A DNA stretch of 64,000 nucleotides from CBDESM01 sp965242485 (lineage in GTDB: Bacteria; Chloroflexota; Dehalococcoidia; Bin125). Shown piece after piece: positions 45,832 through 56,871 of this stretch. Location: positions 1-64,000 of the forward strand of contig CBDESM010000002.1 in NCBI GenBank assembly GCA_965242485.1, in the 5' to 3' direction. The notes beneath the pieces were generated by a model. It was given only the letters and a program-made list of their open reading frames with translations. It was not told the DNA's origin and did no database searches. The stretch's first letter is position 1, and the number at the start of each line of letters is the position of its first letter. Made by a program: the position numbers and the translations under genes.

Positions 45832-47496
45832 TCAGCGGGCGACGAGCGGGAGCACGACGGCGGTGTCGACGCGGATGTAGAGCTCGTCGCCGGGGCGCAG
45901 GGCGAAGGAGCCCTCGTCGCCCGCGCCGAGCCGGTAGCGCTGCCAGCCGCCGCCGCTGCCGTCGCGTTCGCCCCCGTCACTGTCGCTGCCGTCACTGCCA
46001 TCGCCGTCGCCGCCGTTGCCGTCCCAGCGCCAGACTTCGCCGGCGAGGCGGGCGATGGGGGCCATCGCTTCGTGCACGGGGGCTTCCGCGCCGACCCAGG
46101 TGACGCGGTTGATCCCGCGTCGCAGGGCCGTGCCTGCGCCGAGCAGGCTGGAGAGCATCGCCGATTGGCCGACGCGCGGGAGGTCGGCGACGGTCGCCTT
46201 GATCATCGCGTCGGCCTTCGCGCCGGTCGGGGCGGCGGGCAGCGAGAGCACGACCGTGGACGCGCCGGCGGAGACGGGGGTCAGCGGCGAGTCGAGCGCC
46301 GCGCCGTCGGGCGCGCCGTCCAGCGTCCAGCGGATGCTGCGGCCGTCGGCGACGGGGCGCGAGGCGGCGTCGACCAGCGAGGCGGTGATGCGGTAGGCGT
46401 CGGGCGCGCCGCTGGCGGGGGCGGCCAGGCGCTCGGCGGCGAGGTAGAGCGCGGCGGGGCGGCCGGCGACTTGCACGGCGATGCGGTCCTCGAGTTCGCC
46501 GCGCCAGGAGGCGGCGATGACGTGGCTGCCGGGCGCGGCGGAGGCGGCGTCGAAGCGGGCGAAGAGGCTGCCCTGCGCGTCCGTGAGCAAGCGCCCGTCG
46601 GCGCGTTCGGAGATGATCGCGAGGCCGCTGTCGCCGAGCGCGAGCCCGATCTCCTGGCCGGGCACGCCGCGGCCGTCGGCGTCGGTCAGCAGCAGCCAGA
46701 CGCTGCCCGGCTCGCCGGCGGAGCCGCGCTGGATCGGGCCCGGGTCGAGCGCGACGAAGAGCAGCGCGACCGGCTCGGGCTGGAGCGCGAAGCGGAACTC
46801 GGCGGAGGCCGCGCCGGCGGAGGCGCGGACGGAGGCAGAGCCGGCCGCGCCGGTGATGCGGACGATGGCGCTGCCGTCGGGGCCGGCGCGGCGGTCGGCG
46901 CGGATGATGCGGGCCTCGCCGCCGCTGATCGCGAACTCGATCGGCTGGCCGGGCAGGGGGGAGCCGAGCCGGTCGAGCACTTGGAAGGCGAAATCGTGGC
47001 GGTCGCGGGCGAGCAGGCCTTCGGCGGAATCGGGCGGGGCGATGGCGGCGACGGGGCCGGTGAAGGCGATCCGCAGCGTGCCCGTGGCGCCAGCGCCGGC
47101 GGCGAAGATTTTCGCGGGGCCGGCGCGACCGTCGCCGTAGATGGCGACGCGGGCTTCGAGCAGGGAGCCGGCGGCGCGGGCGAGCGCGAGTTCGGCGCGG
47201 CTGGGGCCGGTTTCGCCGCCGAAGACGCCGAGCTCGGCCGAGAGCGCGATGCGGTCGCCCGGCGCGACTTCGCCGCTGCGCACGGCGGGGCCGGAGACGG
47301 AGACGACGAGCTGCGCCGAGCCGCCGTCGGCCGGGATGTACTCGGCATCCGTCGTGATCTGGATCCGCGCCGATTGCGCCGCCGCGGGTGAGGCGGACAG
47401 GAACGCGAGCAGCAGCGCAACCGCGACGGCCAAGGCGGCCAGCGTGAGCAGCAGCCGGCTGGGAGTTGCGCTGAGGGGGGGGTGAGGGCGCGACAT
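45832..47496 (-). CDS. Secreted invasin/Ig-like repeat protein with C-terminal module
   Basis: 554 residues. Signal peptide to about residue 41 (SPAAAQS). Several Ig-like (Big_1/invasin-type) repeats follow, each with a PVADG or PLPGQ-type turn. A short Gly/Asp/Ser-rich stretch interrupts the last module (RRGINRVTWVGAE ... FALRPGDELYIRVD). Exported, likely cell-surface adhesin or structural protein. First gene of a two-gene unit with the beta-helix protein. Confidence 0.78.
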   Translation of the reverse strand: MSRPHPPLSATPSRLLLTLAALAVAVALLLAFLSASPAAAQSARIQITTDAEYIPADGGSAQLVVSVSGPAVRSGEVAPGDRIALSAELGVFGGETGPSRAELALARAAGSLLEARVAIYGDGRAGPAKIFAAGAGATGTLRIAFTGPVAAIAPPDSAEGLLARDRHDFAFQVLDRLGSPLPGQPIEFAISGGEARIIRADRRAGPDGSAIVRITGAAGSASVRASAGAASAEFRFALQPEPVALLFVALDPGPIQRGSAGEPGSVWLLLTDADGRGVPGQEIGLALGDSGLAIISERADGRLLTDAQGSLFARFDAASAAPGSHVIAASWRGELEDRIAVQVAGRPAALYLAAERLAAPASGAPDAYRITASLVDAASRPVADGRSIRWTLDGAPDGAALDSPLTPVSAGASTVVLSLPAAPTGAKADAMIKATVADLPRVGQSAMLSSLLGAGTALRRGINRVTWVGAEAPVHEAMAPIARLAGEVWRWDGNGGDGDGSDGSDSDGGERDGSGGGWQRYRLGAGDEGSFALRPGDELYIRVDTAVVLPLVAR

Positions 47497-47874
47497 ATTG
47501 ACAGGATATTCGCGCGGGAACGGGGGGTTGGGGTAGGGGCGGGGCAGTTCAGGGGCAGTTTACGCGCAGGTCATACTTTCTGGGCGTCGCGTGCGGCTGC
47601 CGGGGGCGTTGCGCGAGGGGCGATGCCGGCTGCTCGGCGCGGTGCCGGCGAGGGTCGGCCGGCTGCTCGGCGGAGCTCGGCATCGCTCGCTGCTTCGAGC
47701 GTTGGCCGGCTGTTCGGCGCGGCGGGGGCGGGGGGGCGACCGGCACGGCTGGTTCCTCCGGGCGCGGGGGGCTATGAAAAAGAGAAACGGAGAGGGCGGG
47801 GATTGCTCCCCGCCCTCTCGCGGTTGTGCCCAGTGGTGGGTGGCTGGCTGTGCGGGTTGTTGCCCGCGGGGGGG
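47497..47874. other. 378-base gap without a supported gene
   Basis: Lies upstream of the Ig-like gene and downstream of the acidic surface protein. It holds the terminator listed at 47789-47818 and the presumed promoter of the Ig-like gene. Frames here give only arginine/glycine-rich sequence without a convincing start, so no gene is called. Confidence 0.6.
47789..47818 (-). terminator. Rho-independent terminator of the acidic surface-protein gene
   Basis: A 12-bp perfect GC-rich stem with a 6-base loop, followed on the minus strand by a T-rich run (TTTCTCTTTTTC). It sits about 57 bases after the stop at 47875. Position is certain to within a base or so. Confidence 0.85.
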
Positions 47875-48654
47875 TTAGAGGTTGGCGCCGACCTTGCGGT
47901 GGGCGGCGAAGGCGCCGAGCAGGCCGAGCAGGACCAGGGCGCCGCTGAGGCCGAAGACCCAGGCGTCGGTGCCGTTGCCCTGGCCGAGCAGGCCGCCGGT
48001 GCCGCCGACCGGCATCTGGCTCATGCCGCCCTCGTCCATGCTCTCGTCGTCGCCGTCCATGCCCATCATCGCGCCGCCGTCGTCGGCGTCGCCTTCGAGG
48101 TCGCCCTCGTCGGTGCCCATCATGGCGCCGCCGTCTTCGTCGCCGGCCATCATGGAGGTGCCGTCGCCGTCGTCGGTGCCCATCGACATGCCGTCGCCGT
48201 CGTCGCCGCCCATCATGCCGTTGTCGCCGTCATCCTCGGTGCCGAGGATGTCGCCGTTGTCCTCTTCGGGGGCCGGGGCGGGGGCGGGGGTCATGGCCGC
48301 GAGGGAGACCTGCTTGAAGCCGCCGCCGCGGGTGGGGGACATGACGGTGTCGGCGACTTCGCCGCCGTCGCCGACCATGAAGGTGAGTTCGGTGTTGGCG
48401 GGGACGTCGACGAACCAGCCGTTGTCGTCCCACTGGGCGCTGAAGGATTCCTCGCCGGCCATCGCGGTGATGGCGATGCCGTCTTCGGCGACGCCGTCGA
48501 GGGTGACGGAGCCGTTGGCGCCCCAGACGACCGCCTGCGGGGTGCCGGGGACCTGCGCGTGCGTCGTCGCCGCCGCGAAGGCGAGGGCGGCGGCCGCCGC
48601 GGCCAAGGCCAGGAGCCTCGGCATCATCTTCACTCGTGCCATTCCTCGTGCCAT
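47875..48654 (-). CDS. Secreted Asp/Gly/Met-rich protein with C-terminal membrane anchor
   Basis: 259 residues from ATG 48654. Signal peptide to about residue 34 (ATTHAQV). A short beta domain is followed by an acidic low-complexity region of ~90 residues built from DDGDG, GAMMG and similar repeats rich in Met. A Gly-rich VGGTGG spacer, a transmembrane helix and a short basic tail end the protein. The Met/Asp region might bind copper or calcium, but that is only a guess. Its own terminator follows. Confidence 0.72.
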   Translation of the reverse strand: MARGMARVKMMPRLLALAAAAAALAFAAATTHAQVPGTPQAVVWGANGSVTLDGVAEDGIAITAMAGEESFSAQWDDNGWFVDVPANTELTFMVGDGGEVADTVMSPTRGGGFKQVSLAAMTPAPAPAPEEDNGDILGTEDDGDNGMMGGDDGDGMSMGTDDGDGTSMMAGDEDGGAMMGTDEGDLEGDADDGGAMMGMDGDDESMDEGGMSQMPVGGTGGLLGQGNGTDAWVFGLSGALVLLGLLGAFAAHRKVGANL

Positions 48655-48781
48655 GTCCGTGTCCTTTCTCTGCCGTCCCCAGCATTGTGGCGGGGGAGGC
48701 TGGCGGCGATCCAGCCGATTGCGTAAAGCGTGCCGCCGGGAGGCGCCCAAGCGCTCCCCCGGCGGCCAGCCTCAGCCTGCC

Positions 48782-51253
48782 CTAGTTGCGGCCCCCGATG
48801 AAGAGGGTGTCGCCGGACTGGATCTCGAAGTCGGGGTCGCTGCCGGGGATCGGGGTGGCGCCGTCCGGGAGCAGGCCGAAGCGGAGCCAGGTGCCGTCGG
48901 GGTTGTACTTCCAGAGCAGGCCCACGCCGCGCGCCTGCAGGCCGCGGTAGAGCTCGCCCGCGGTGACCGTGTTGTCCGGCTGCCAGTTCGCGAACCCGTT
49001 CAGGCTCGAGAGCCCGGTGATGTCGCGCACCTCGGTCGCCTGCGCCGCGCCGCCGACGTTGATCAGCAGCGTCTTCACGATCGTGTCCGCCGTCGCCGTG
49101 ACCACGGTCAGGCCGCTGCCGACCACGATGGTGCTGCGGCTGGCCACGCCGCCCTTCGTCTTCGCCGTCCGCGACGGCGTCGTGTCCAGCAGCGCCGCGG
49201 CCGTGCCGCCGCCGGCGGGGCGGATCGAGAAGGTCACGTTGGTCCCGTCCGCGACCGGGTTGCCGGCCGCGTCGTTGACCGTCGCGGTCAGCATGACCTG
49301 CGTGCGGATGCCGGCGGGAACGGCCGGGTCCGCGACCAGCGTCGTCTGGTCGTCGGCCGCGGGGCCGACCACGGTGAACTCGATCGACTTCTTCAGGCTG
49401 GTGCCGTCCAGCCGCACCTCGACCTTGTGCGTGCCCGGCTTGAGCCGCCCGGTCGCCGTGTTCGGCGCGATCACGGTCAGGCCGAAGCCGGTCAGGTCGT
49501 TGTCGTCGGCGTCTTCGCTGGCGCCGCGGGTGTTGTCGAGGTCGAAGTTGCTGTTCGCGACGCGCCGGTTGTCGGGGCCGGTCACGGTGAAGGTGGTCGG
49601 GTGGAGTCTGTTGACGGTGACGGCTTCGCCGCTGGCGTCGGTCGCGGTCGGAACCAGCGTCAGGCGGTCGCGGTTGTCGCCGTCGGTGCCGGCCCAGAAG
49701 ACGTTGCTGGCGGCCGGGGCGAGGGCGAGATCCTTGGCCGGGCCGGCGATGCGGACCTCGACCGCGTTGGTCTCGACCCAAGAGCCGTTGATCGCCTGCA
49801 CGCGGGCGGTGACCGTGGCGGTGCCGGTCTCGGTGCCGGTGGACTTGAGGACGATGCTGCCGATCGCGCCGGCTTGCTGGGTGCCGTCCCACGGGTCGTT
49901 CACCGTGTTCAGGCCGGTCCACTGGCAGATGCGGGTGCCGAAGCAGTTGCGCTTCACCTTCTCGTTGGTGCCCGGGATGAAGGTGTCGTTGGCCGTGCCT
50001 ACGCCGTAGGAGTCCCTGATGTCGCCGCGGCTGGTCTGGATCTCGATGGTGCGGATGCCGTTCCAGTTCGAGCCGGCGCCCTCGGAGTTGCTCACGGCGA
50101 GGGTGAGGTTGGTGCTGGTCGTGTCGCCGCCGGCCGAAGTCGTGATCTGGCTGGGGCATTCCGCGCCCGCCGCGCCGCTGCAGGGCTTGCCCTCGGCGGT
50201 GTTGATCCCGAGCGAGAGGGCGGCGGCGGCGACTTCGTTCTCGCCGTTGTTGATCCGCAGCGTGGCGCTGCCGGAGCGGGTGGCGGGTCCGAAGATCGCC
50301 TGGTCGTCAGCTCCGTCCCCCCATTTGATGCCGAGGCGGCCGAGGTTGAGACGGGCGTTGATGTTGATGCTCGCGCCGTCGGAGAGGCCGGCGATGAAGA
50401 CCTCGGGGTCCTCGTAGGCCGCGTAGCGATCTGCGTCGTCATCGGCGTCGTTGGCGGTGTTGTCGAGAACCCCGTGGGCGAGCACGACGAAGCAGGACTG
50501 GGTGACGGTCGTCTTGCCGTCGGCGTTCTGGTCGGTGCGCGGTCGGTTGCCTTCACGGAGCGGAACGCCATTGTCGTTGCCGTCTTCGTCCACGGTCCGC
50601 TGGAGGCAGTCGAGCACGACCGCGGGGTTGGTGCGGGTTCGGATGGACTCGTCAACCTCGGTGGTCGTGGCGACGTCGCTGAGGGTGTCGTTGGCGAAGT
50701 AGAGGGTGGCGACGCTGGGGCGGTTGAACTTGTTGCCACCGCTCAGCGAGATCCGGGAGCCCGAGGCTTGCGTATCGGTCGCGCCGCCAGTGATGCCGAG
50801 CAGTACGCCGTCTTCAACAGCATCATCGTCGTCAGTGGCGTCGGCCTCAGTCGGGTCCGGAGACATGAGGCCTGACATGTCCTCGTTGGCCGAGAACGCA
50901 GTAATCTCGCTGGCCACGGTGTCGGTGGCCTCGGTGGCGGTGCCGAAAGCATCGATCGTCGGTGCCGTGCCCGTGTAGGGGACGGTGGCGCGGAGCTCGA
51001 TCGCGACGGGGACCCGGTCGACGCCTGCGTTGGAGCCGCTCTTGGCGACGAAGACGCCGTCGGTGTCGTTCGGGAAGTAGACATGGACGGCGAGGGTGAC
51101 CTCGTCGCGGTCGACCACGGTGGGGGCGGGGTCGGCTTGCTGCGCGCTGGAGGTGGAGAGAGCAGCGAAGGCAGCGGCGACGAGGGCCGCCATCACCATC
51201 AGCGCCGCAAGCTGAGAGCGCCGGCTCAGCATCTGCTGGATTGCCTGAATCAT
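48782..51253 (-). CDS. Large S-layer-like secreted protein with C-terminal module
   Basis: 823 residues. Signal peptide (hydrophobic core about 15-34, STSSAQQ). Long beta-rich body rich in Thr, Asp and Asn with a few disulfide-type Cys pairs, and Ig-like domains near the C-terminal half (PVADGTNVTF, GEAVTVNRL). The last ~85 residues match the module of three other exported proteins (NGFANWQP ... IQSGDTLFIGG). A major surface or S-layer protein is plausible from size, composition and its strong-looking promoter, but is unproven. Confidence 0.72.
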   Translation of the reverse strand: MIQAIQQMLSRRSQLAALMVMAALVAAAFAALSTSSAQQADPAPTVVDRDEVTLAVHVYFPNDTDGVFVAKSGSNAGVDRVPVAIELRATVPYTGTAPTIDAFGTATEATDTVASEITAFSANEDMSGLMSPDPTEADATDDDDAVEDGVLLGITGGATDTQASGSRISLSGGNKFNRPSVATLYFANDTLSDVATTTEVDESIRTRTNPAVVLDCLQRTVDEDGNDNGVPLREGNRPRTDQNADGKTTVTQSCFVVLAHGVLDNTANDADDDADRYAAYEDPEVFIAGLSDGASININARLNLGRLGIKWGDGADDQAIFGPATRSGSATLRINNGENEVAAAALSLGINTAEGKPCSGAAGAECPSQITTSAGGDTTSTNLTLAVSNSEGAGSNWNGIRTIEIQTSRGDIRDSYGVGTANDTFIPGTNEKVKRNCFGTRICQWTGLNTVNDPWDGTQQAGAIGSIVLKSTGTETGTATVTARVQAINGSWVETNAVEVRIAGPAKDLALAPAASNVFWAGTDGDNRDRLTLVPTATDASGEAVTVNRLHPTTFTVTGPDNRRVANSNFDLDNTRGASEDADDNDLTGFGLTVIAPNTATGRLKPGTHKVEVRLDGTSLKKSIEFTVVGPAADDQTTLVADPAVPAGIRTQVMLTATVNDAAGNPVADGTNVTFSIRPAGGGTAAALLDTTPSRTAKTKGGVASRSTIVVGSGLTVVTATADTIVKTLLINVGGAAQATEVRDITGLSSLNGFANWQPDNTVTAGELYRGLQARGVGLLWKYNPDGTWLRFGLLPDGATPIPGSDPDFEIQSGDTLFIGGRN

Positions 51254-51412
51254 CGTTGCTACTTGCCTCCTCGTAGAGCTCGCACCGCCCCTGGACCCGG
51301 CGGTAGGTGTGCCTCGTTCGTGATCGGTCGCGTGGTGACACCTCCTCCGGAGCGGCGATGCGGCTGCGCCCCCGCAGGGGCGCCGCGACCGCGCGCACGT
51401 GTCTCAGCGAGC

Positions 51413-51441
51413 ATCTTAGGTCTGCTGCTTAGTTGTGCCAA
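51413..51441 (-). promoter_or_regulatory. Sigma70-like promoter for the S-layer-like gene
   Basis: On the minus strand TTGGCA (51441-51436) and TAAGAT (51418-51413) are separated by exactly 17 bases. Transcription would begin near 51406, giving a leader of about 150 bases before ATG 51253, which has AGGAGG upstream. Confidence 0.5.
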
Positions 51442-51506
51442 ACATGATTTACGGCTGCGCAATAGAGCGCCGAGCGGAGCCGCCGCCTGCGCCGGCGCGC
51501 CCGCGC

Positions 51507-52739
51507 TCATCGGCCGACCACCAAGGCGACCGAGGTCGTGCCGGAGCCGCCGATGTTGAGCGTGCCGACGCGCGACGCGCCCTCAATCTGGCAGCCCTCG
51601 GCCCGCCCCGTCACCTGCTTCCAGGCGTCCACCGTCTGGCGCACGCCGGTCGCGCCGACCGGGTGGCCGCCGCCGATCAGCCCGCCCGAGGGGTTCATCG
51701 GAACGGAGCCGCCGAAGTCGATGGTCCCGTCCTCGATGGCCTCGAAGGAGCGGCCCGGCCCGGTGATGCCGAAGTGGTCGATGGCCATGTACTGCGAGGT
51801 GGTGAAGCAGTCGTGGGTCTCGATGGCGTCGAGTTCGGAGGCGTCGGCGATGCCGGCGCGCTCGAAGGCGTCGGTGATGGCGCGGCGGGTGTGCGGGAGC
51901 ACGTAGTCGTCGCCGGCGGCCTGGGCGATTTTGGAGTCGAAGGTGAGCGCGGCGGTGCGGTGGCCCCAGCCCTGGATTGCGGGGACGTCGGCGAGGTCGA
52001 TGCCGCGGCGCTCTGCCCACTCGGCGGCGCGCTCTTCGGAGGCGAGCAGGAGGGCGGCCGCGCCGTCGGTGATCTGGGAGCAGTCGCGCAGGGCGAGGCG
52101 GGGGGTGATCTCGGCGCAGTACTTGCCCTCGGCGAGTTCGGCGGGGACGTCCTCGCCGAGCCAGGCGCGGGTTTGGGCGAGCGGGTTGCGCTGGGCGTTT
52201 TCGTAGTTGAGTTCGGCCAGCCGCTGGAGGTGGGCCGCTTCGAGGCCGTAGCGCTCGTCGTAGACGTCGCCGAGCCTGCCGAAGAGCTTGGGGAAGGGGA
52301 GTTCGACGCCTTCGGCTTCGAGTTCGTACCAGCCGGCGGTGCCGAGGAAGTCGCCGCCCTCCGCGGGGGAGACGGTCTTCATCTGCTCGACGCCGAGGAC
52401 GAGCGCGGTGCCGTAGCGGCCGGCCTCGATTTCGGCGGCGGCCATGAGGATGGCGATGGAGCCGGAGGCGCAGGCGGCCTCGTGTCGGGAGGTGGGCAGG
52501 CCGGAGAAGTCGGCGTCGAACTCGGCGAAGAAGCCGCCGAGCTGTCCCTGCTTGGCGTAGAGCTCGCCGGCGAAGTTGCCGACGTGTGCGGTGTCGACGT
52601 CGCCGGCCTCGGCGTTGGCGGCGTCGAGCGCGCCGGCCGTGACCTCGGCCATCACGTCGCGGAGGTTGGCTTCCTCCTTGCGCCAGTTGCGGGCGAAGTC
52701 GGTCTGGTAGCCGCCGAGGATGTAGACGGGAGCGGTCAT
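51507..52739 (-). CDS. Thiolase-family acyl-CoA acetyltransferase (SCPx-like)
   Basis: 410 residues. The acyl-enzyme Cys is C90 in HEAACASGS; ETHDCFT and GGLIGGGHPVGATG provide the catalytic His and second Cys region. The lack of a classical NEAFA motif and the presence of ETHDCFT favour the SCPx/non-decarboxylating thiolase subgroup, often found in beta-oxidation of sterols or branched acids. The enoyl-CoA hydratase-like gene is just upstream on the same strand. The substrate is unknown. Confidence 0.85.
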   Translation of the reverse strand: MTAPVYILGGYQTDFARNWRKEEANLRDVMAEVTAGALDAANAEAGDVDTAHVGNFAGELYAKQGQLGGFFAEFDADFSGLPTSRHEAACASGSIAILMAAAEIEAGRYGTALVLGVEQMKTVSPAEGGDFLGTAGWYELEAEGVELPFPKLFGRLGDVYDERYGLEAAHLQRLAELNYENAQRNPLAQTRAWLGEDVPAELAEGKYCAEITPRLALRDCSQITDGAAALLLASEERAAEWAERRGIDLADVPAIQGWGHRTAALTFDSKIAQAAGDDYVLPHTRRAITDAFERAGIADASELDAIETHDCFTTSQYMAIDHFGITGPGRSFEAIEDGTIDFGGSVPMNPSGGLIGGGHPVGATGVRQTVDAWKQVTGRAEGCQIEGASRVGTLNIGGSGTTSVALVVGR

Positions 52740-52893
52740 GAGGGTTGCGTGCCTCCGCGCCTTCCGCGCCGTGCGGCGCTGCGATCTCGCGTGCGGGCGC
52801 AGTGTAGCGCCCGTCGGCGTTCGCGCAGGCTAGCAGCATCCGCCGCTACGCACGCGGCGGGCTCCGCAAGCGGGCTCATGCGGGCGCTCGTCA

Positions 52894-53736
52894 TCAGTAG
52901 CCGCGGAAGACGGGCTGGCGCTTTTCCCGCCAGGAAGCGCGGCCTTCTTCGGCGTCGTAGGTGTAGCGGACTTCGTCGGCCGCCTCGACTTCGCGGGCGA
53001 GCGAGTCGCGCAGGGGATGCTCGGCGGAGTAGTCGATCATCTGCTTGAAGACGGCGAGGTTGGCGGTGGGCAGCTGCGCGAGCATGCGCAGGTAATCGGC
53101 GGCTTCGCGCTCGAAATCGGCGAGCGGCCAGACGCGGTTGGCCCAGCCGCAGGCCTCGGCTTCTGCGGCGAACATGTGGCGGCCGGTCATCAGCAGTTCG
53201 AGCGCGCGGCCGCGGCCGATGATGCGGGGGACGGTCCAGGTGGTGCCGCCGTTCATGCCGATGGCGCGCTGGACGCGGTGGTCGCCGACCTCGATGTTGT
53301 CGGCGCAGAGGCGGATGTCGCACATGTTGGCGATTTCCCAGCCGTGGCCGAGCGCCCAGCCGGAGACGAGCGCGACGACGGGCTTGGCGAGGTTGCGCAG
53401 CGAGAGCAGGAAGGGATGGTGGACGGTGATCGAGGAGTCGATGCCCGGCTGCGGCTCCATCCCGTAGAGGTCGTCGCCCGAGCAGAAGGCGCGGTCGCCG
53501 GTCCCGCGCAGGGCGACGACGCGGATGTCGGGCCTGCGCGCGGCGAAGTCGATCAGGGCCTGGAGCTCGCGCAGCAGCCGGAAGGAAAGCGCGTTCAACC
53601 GCTCCGGCCGGTTCAACGTGATCCAGAGAACCCCGTCCGAGTCAAGCTCCCAAAGCGCCTGCTCCCACTCCCCATCCGCCAGCGCCTTAGGCGCCTCCGG
53701 CAAGTCCGTCATGTCCGGCTCAGTCTGTCGCGGCAT
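52894..53736 (-). CDS. Enoyl-CoA hydratase/isomerase family protein
   Basis: 280 residues from ATG 53736, with AAGGAGGG upstream. Crotonase fold: TLNRPERLNALS, the oxyanion-hole segments GDRAFCSGDDL and SGWALGHGWEIANMCDIRL, and GRGRALELLMTG. The exact reaction within this broad family cannot be fixed. A fatty-acyl or branched-chain degradation role fits its position upstream of the thiolase and near the methylmalonyl-CoA mutase. Confidence 0.85.
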   Translation of the reverse strand: MPRQTEPDMTDLPEAPKALADGEWEQALWELDSDGVLWITLNRPERLNALSFRLLRELQALIDFAARRPDIRVVALRGTGDRAFCSGDDLYGMEPQPGIDSSITVHHPFLLSLRNLAKPVVALVSGWALGHGWEIANMCDIRLCADNIEVGDHRVQRAIGMNGGTTWTVPRIIGRGRALELLMTGRHMFAAEAEACGWANRVWPLADFEREAADYLRMLAQLPTANLAVFKQMIDYSAEHPLRDSLAREVEAADEVRYTYDAEEGRASWREKRQPVFRGY

Positions 53737-53762
53737 TGGGTCGCCCTCCTTTTTTCCAGCGT

Positions 53763-53984
53763 TCAGCGTCGCGGCTTGCTGCGGCGGAACCGGGTGATCT
53801 CTGCGCGGAACTGATTCTTGTGGAAGTCGAGCGGAACGGCGTGCCAGTTCACCCGCGCAAGCTCAGGGGCACCTCGCTTGATGAAACCTCTCAGTTTCCC
53901 GTCGTGGCCCTGTTTGAAGATGCTGCCCTTCTTCTTGCCCGCGAGGCAGTCACAGCCACAGACGCAAGGTGGTCGCTCAGCCAT
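53763..53984 (-). CDS. Small CxCGC-type metal-binding-like protein
   Basis: 73 residues. CVCGCDC near the start, then IFKQGHDGKLRGFIKRG, match a small uncharacterised family with a CxCGC knuckle and a GHDG motif, probably zinc binding. It is paralogous to the gene at 54029-54277, on the same strand. No function known. Confidence 0.6.
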   Translation of the reverse strand: MAERPPCVCGCDCLAGKKKGSIFKQGHDGKLRGFIKRGAPELARVNWHAVPLDFHKNQFRAEITRFRRSKPRR

Positions 53985-54028
53985 CAGCTACTCCTTAGCC
54001 CAGTCCCAGACCACGTCCATGTCCGGCA

Positions 54029-54277
54029 CTAAGCCGGACATCCGCTCGGTTCGGCTTCCGAGATCAGCTGCCTGATCTCCCCGTCGTACCGCCTGCTGCT
54101 GAACCCCTTCTCCAAGACTTGGAGCCAGTCCACGCGGGCGCGCTCTTCCTCGCTGCCCCGCACGATGATGCGGACCAAGACCCCGTCGTGGGTCTGCACG
54201 AAGTTCCTCCCCGGGCTGACTGGCACCCCGCAGCCGCAGAGGCAATGGGCCTGCTTTTGTCGTGTTCGTGTCGTCAT
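54029..54277 (-). CDS. Small CxCGC-type metal-binding-like protein, paralogue
   Basis: 82 residues. CLCGCGVPVSPGRNFVQTHDGVL mirrors the neighbouring small gene, with RVDWLQVLEKG after it. Start ATG 54277 is the best placed; frames upstream are arginine/proline-rich. Probably zinc binding; role unknown. Confidence 0.55.
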   Translation of the reverse strand: MTTRTRQKQAHCLCGCGVPVSPGRNFVQTHDGVLVRIIVRGSEEERARVDWLQVLEKGFSSRRYDGEIRQLISEAEPSGCPA

Positions 54278-54414
54278 CGTTCCGTTCCGCCTTCCTTTGA
54301 CCGCGGCTCTATCTGGCCGAGGCGCGGCCATCGTAGTCGGAACCGCGGGGTTTGGGGCTTTTCGCCTCACCCCGCGCAAACCCCAAGACACCCCGGAATG
54401 GCAAGCCGTCAGCT

Positions 54415-54440
54415 AGAGGACGATTTGCTCGCGGTGTTCG
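54415..54440. repeat. Direct repeat copy of the methylmalonyl-CoA mutase 3' end
   Basis: 26 bases identical to 55145-55170, encoding the last residues of the mutase (EHREQIVL). Together the two copies bracket the Uma2 gene, like a duplication made when a cassette entered the end of the mutase gene. Confidence 0.7.
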
Positions 54441-54459
54441 GCCAGCGCCGGAGCGCCCG

Positions 54460-55113
54460 CTACTCCTTCGCCCAGGCCCAGATCTCGTCGAATTCGAAGA
54501 CCAGGCCGGGCATCTGCTCGGCGTCGACCTCGAGCGACGAGGGGCGCTCGAACAGCTGCGCATCCTCGCCTGCCTTGAACAGCGCCACGCGCTCGTCGAT
54601 CCAATCGACCAGCAGCCCGACCTGGCAGCCCTCTTCCATCCAGTCGAGCATCTTGCCGTACTGCTCGTTCCAGGACTGCGACTTGGAGCGGACTTCGCAC
54701 ACGAAGAACGGGCAGACCCGCCAGTAGGTCGGGCGCTCGGGCCTCGGCCCCAGCGCCGCGTGCTGCTCCGGCGACAGCCAAGAGAGATCGGGCGAGAGCT
54801 GCAGCACGCCGGTCAGCGCGTAGCACGCCGACGCGCCGCGCACGAGTCCGCCGAATCGCGCCGCCCATATGAACAGCTGCCCCAACAGCAGCGTCTCGAC
54901 ATCCGGACTCAGGGATCCCGCTGGGAGTGTGATGATCAAATCTCCTTCCGCGCTGCGCTCGAAGTGCAGCAGATCCGTCTCCGAGCAGAGCTGCTCGAAG
55001 AATCCGTCTGTGATCGGCTCAGTGCCCCGCAGCACGACGCGCCCCATTGGCAGGGGGGCGCGCAGCGCCAAGGGCCGCGTGAGCGTCGCCGGTCGTTGCG
55101 GTGCCGAAACCAT
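54460..55113 (-). CDS. Uma2 family protein inserted next to the mutase gene
   Basis: 217 residues from ATG 55113 (GGAGGG upstream). Core motifs SPDLSW and FVCEVRSKSQSW keep the Asp and Glu of the Uma2 fold, with the downstream Lys. It lies between two 26-base direct repeats derived from the mutase 3' end, suggesting mobility or insertion by illegitimate recombination. Seventh Uma2 gene in this window. Confidence 0.82.
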   Translation of the reverse strand: MVSAPQRPATLTRPLALRAPLPMGRVVLRGTEPITDGFFEQLCSETDLLHFERSAEGDLIITLPAGSLSPDVETLLLGQLFIWAARFGGLVRGASACYALTGVLQLSPDLSWLSPEQHAALGPRPERPTYWRVCPFFVCEVRSKSQSWNEQYGKMLDWMEEGCQVGLLVDWIDERVALFKAGEDAQLFERPSSLEVDAEQMPGLVFEFDEIWAWAKE

Positions 55114-55142
55114 CGTGCCCTCCTGCACCAAGAATACGCGGG

Positions 55143-56819
<1,677 letters not shown>

Positions 56820-56871
56820 CCCGAGCCTCCTTCAGCCTGCGCGGTTCAATGTATCCGACGCAGCGTCGGCC

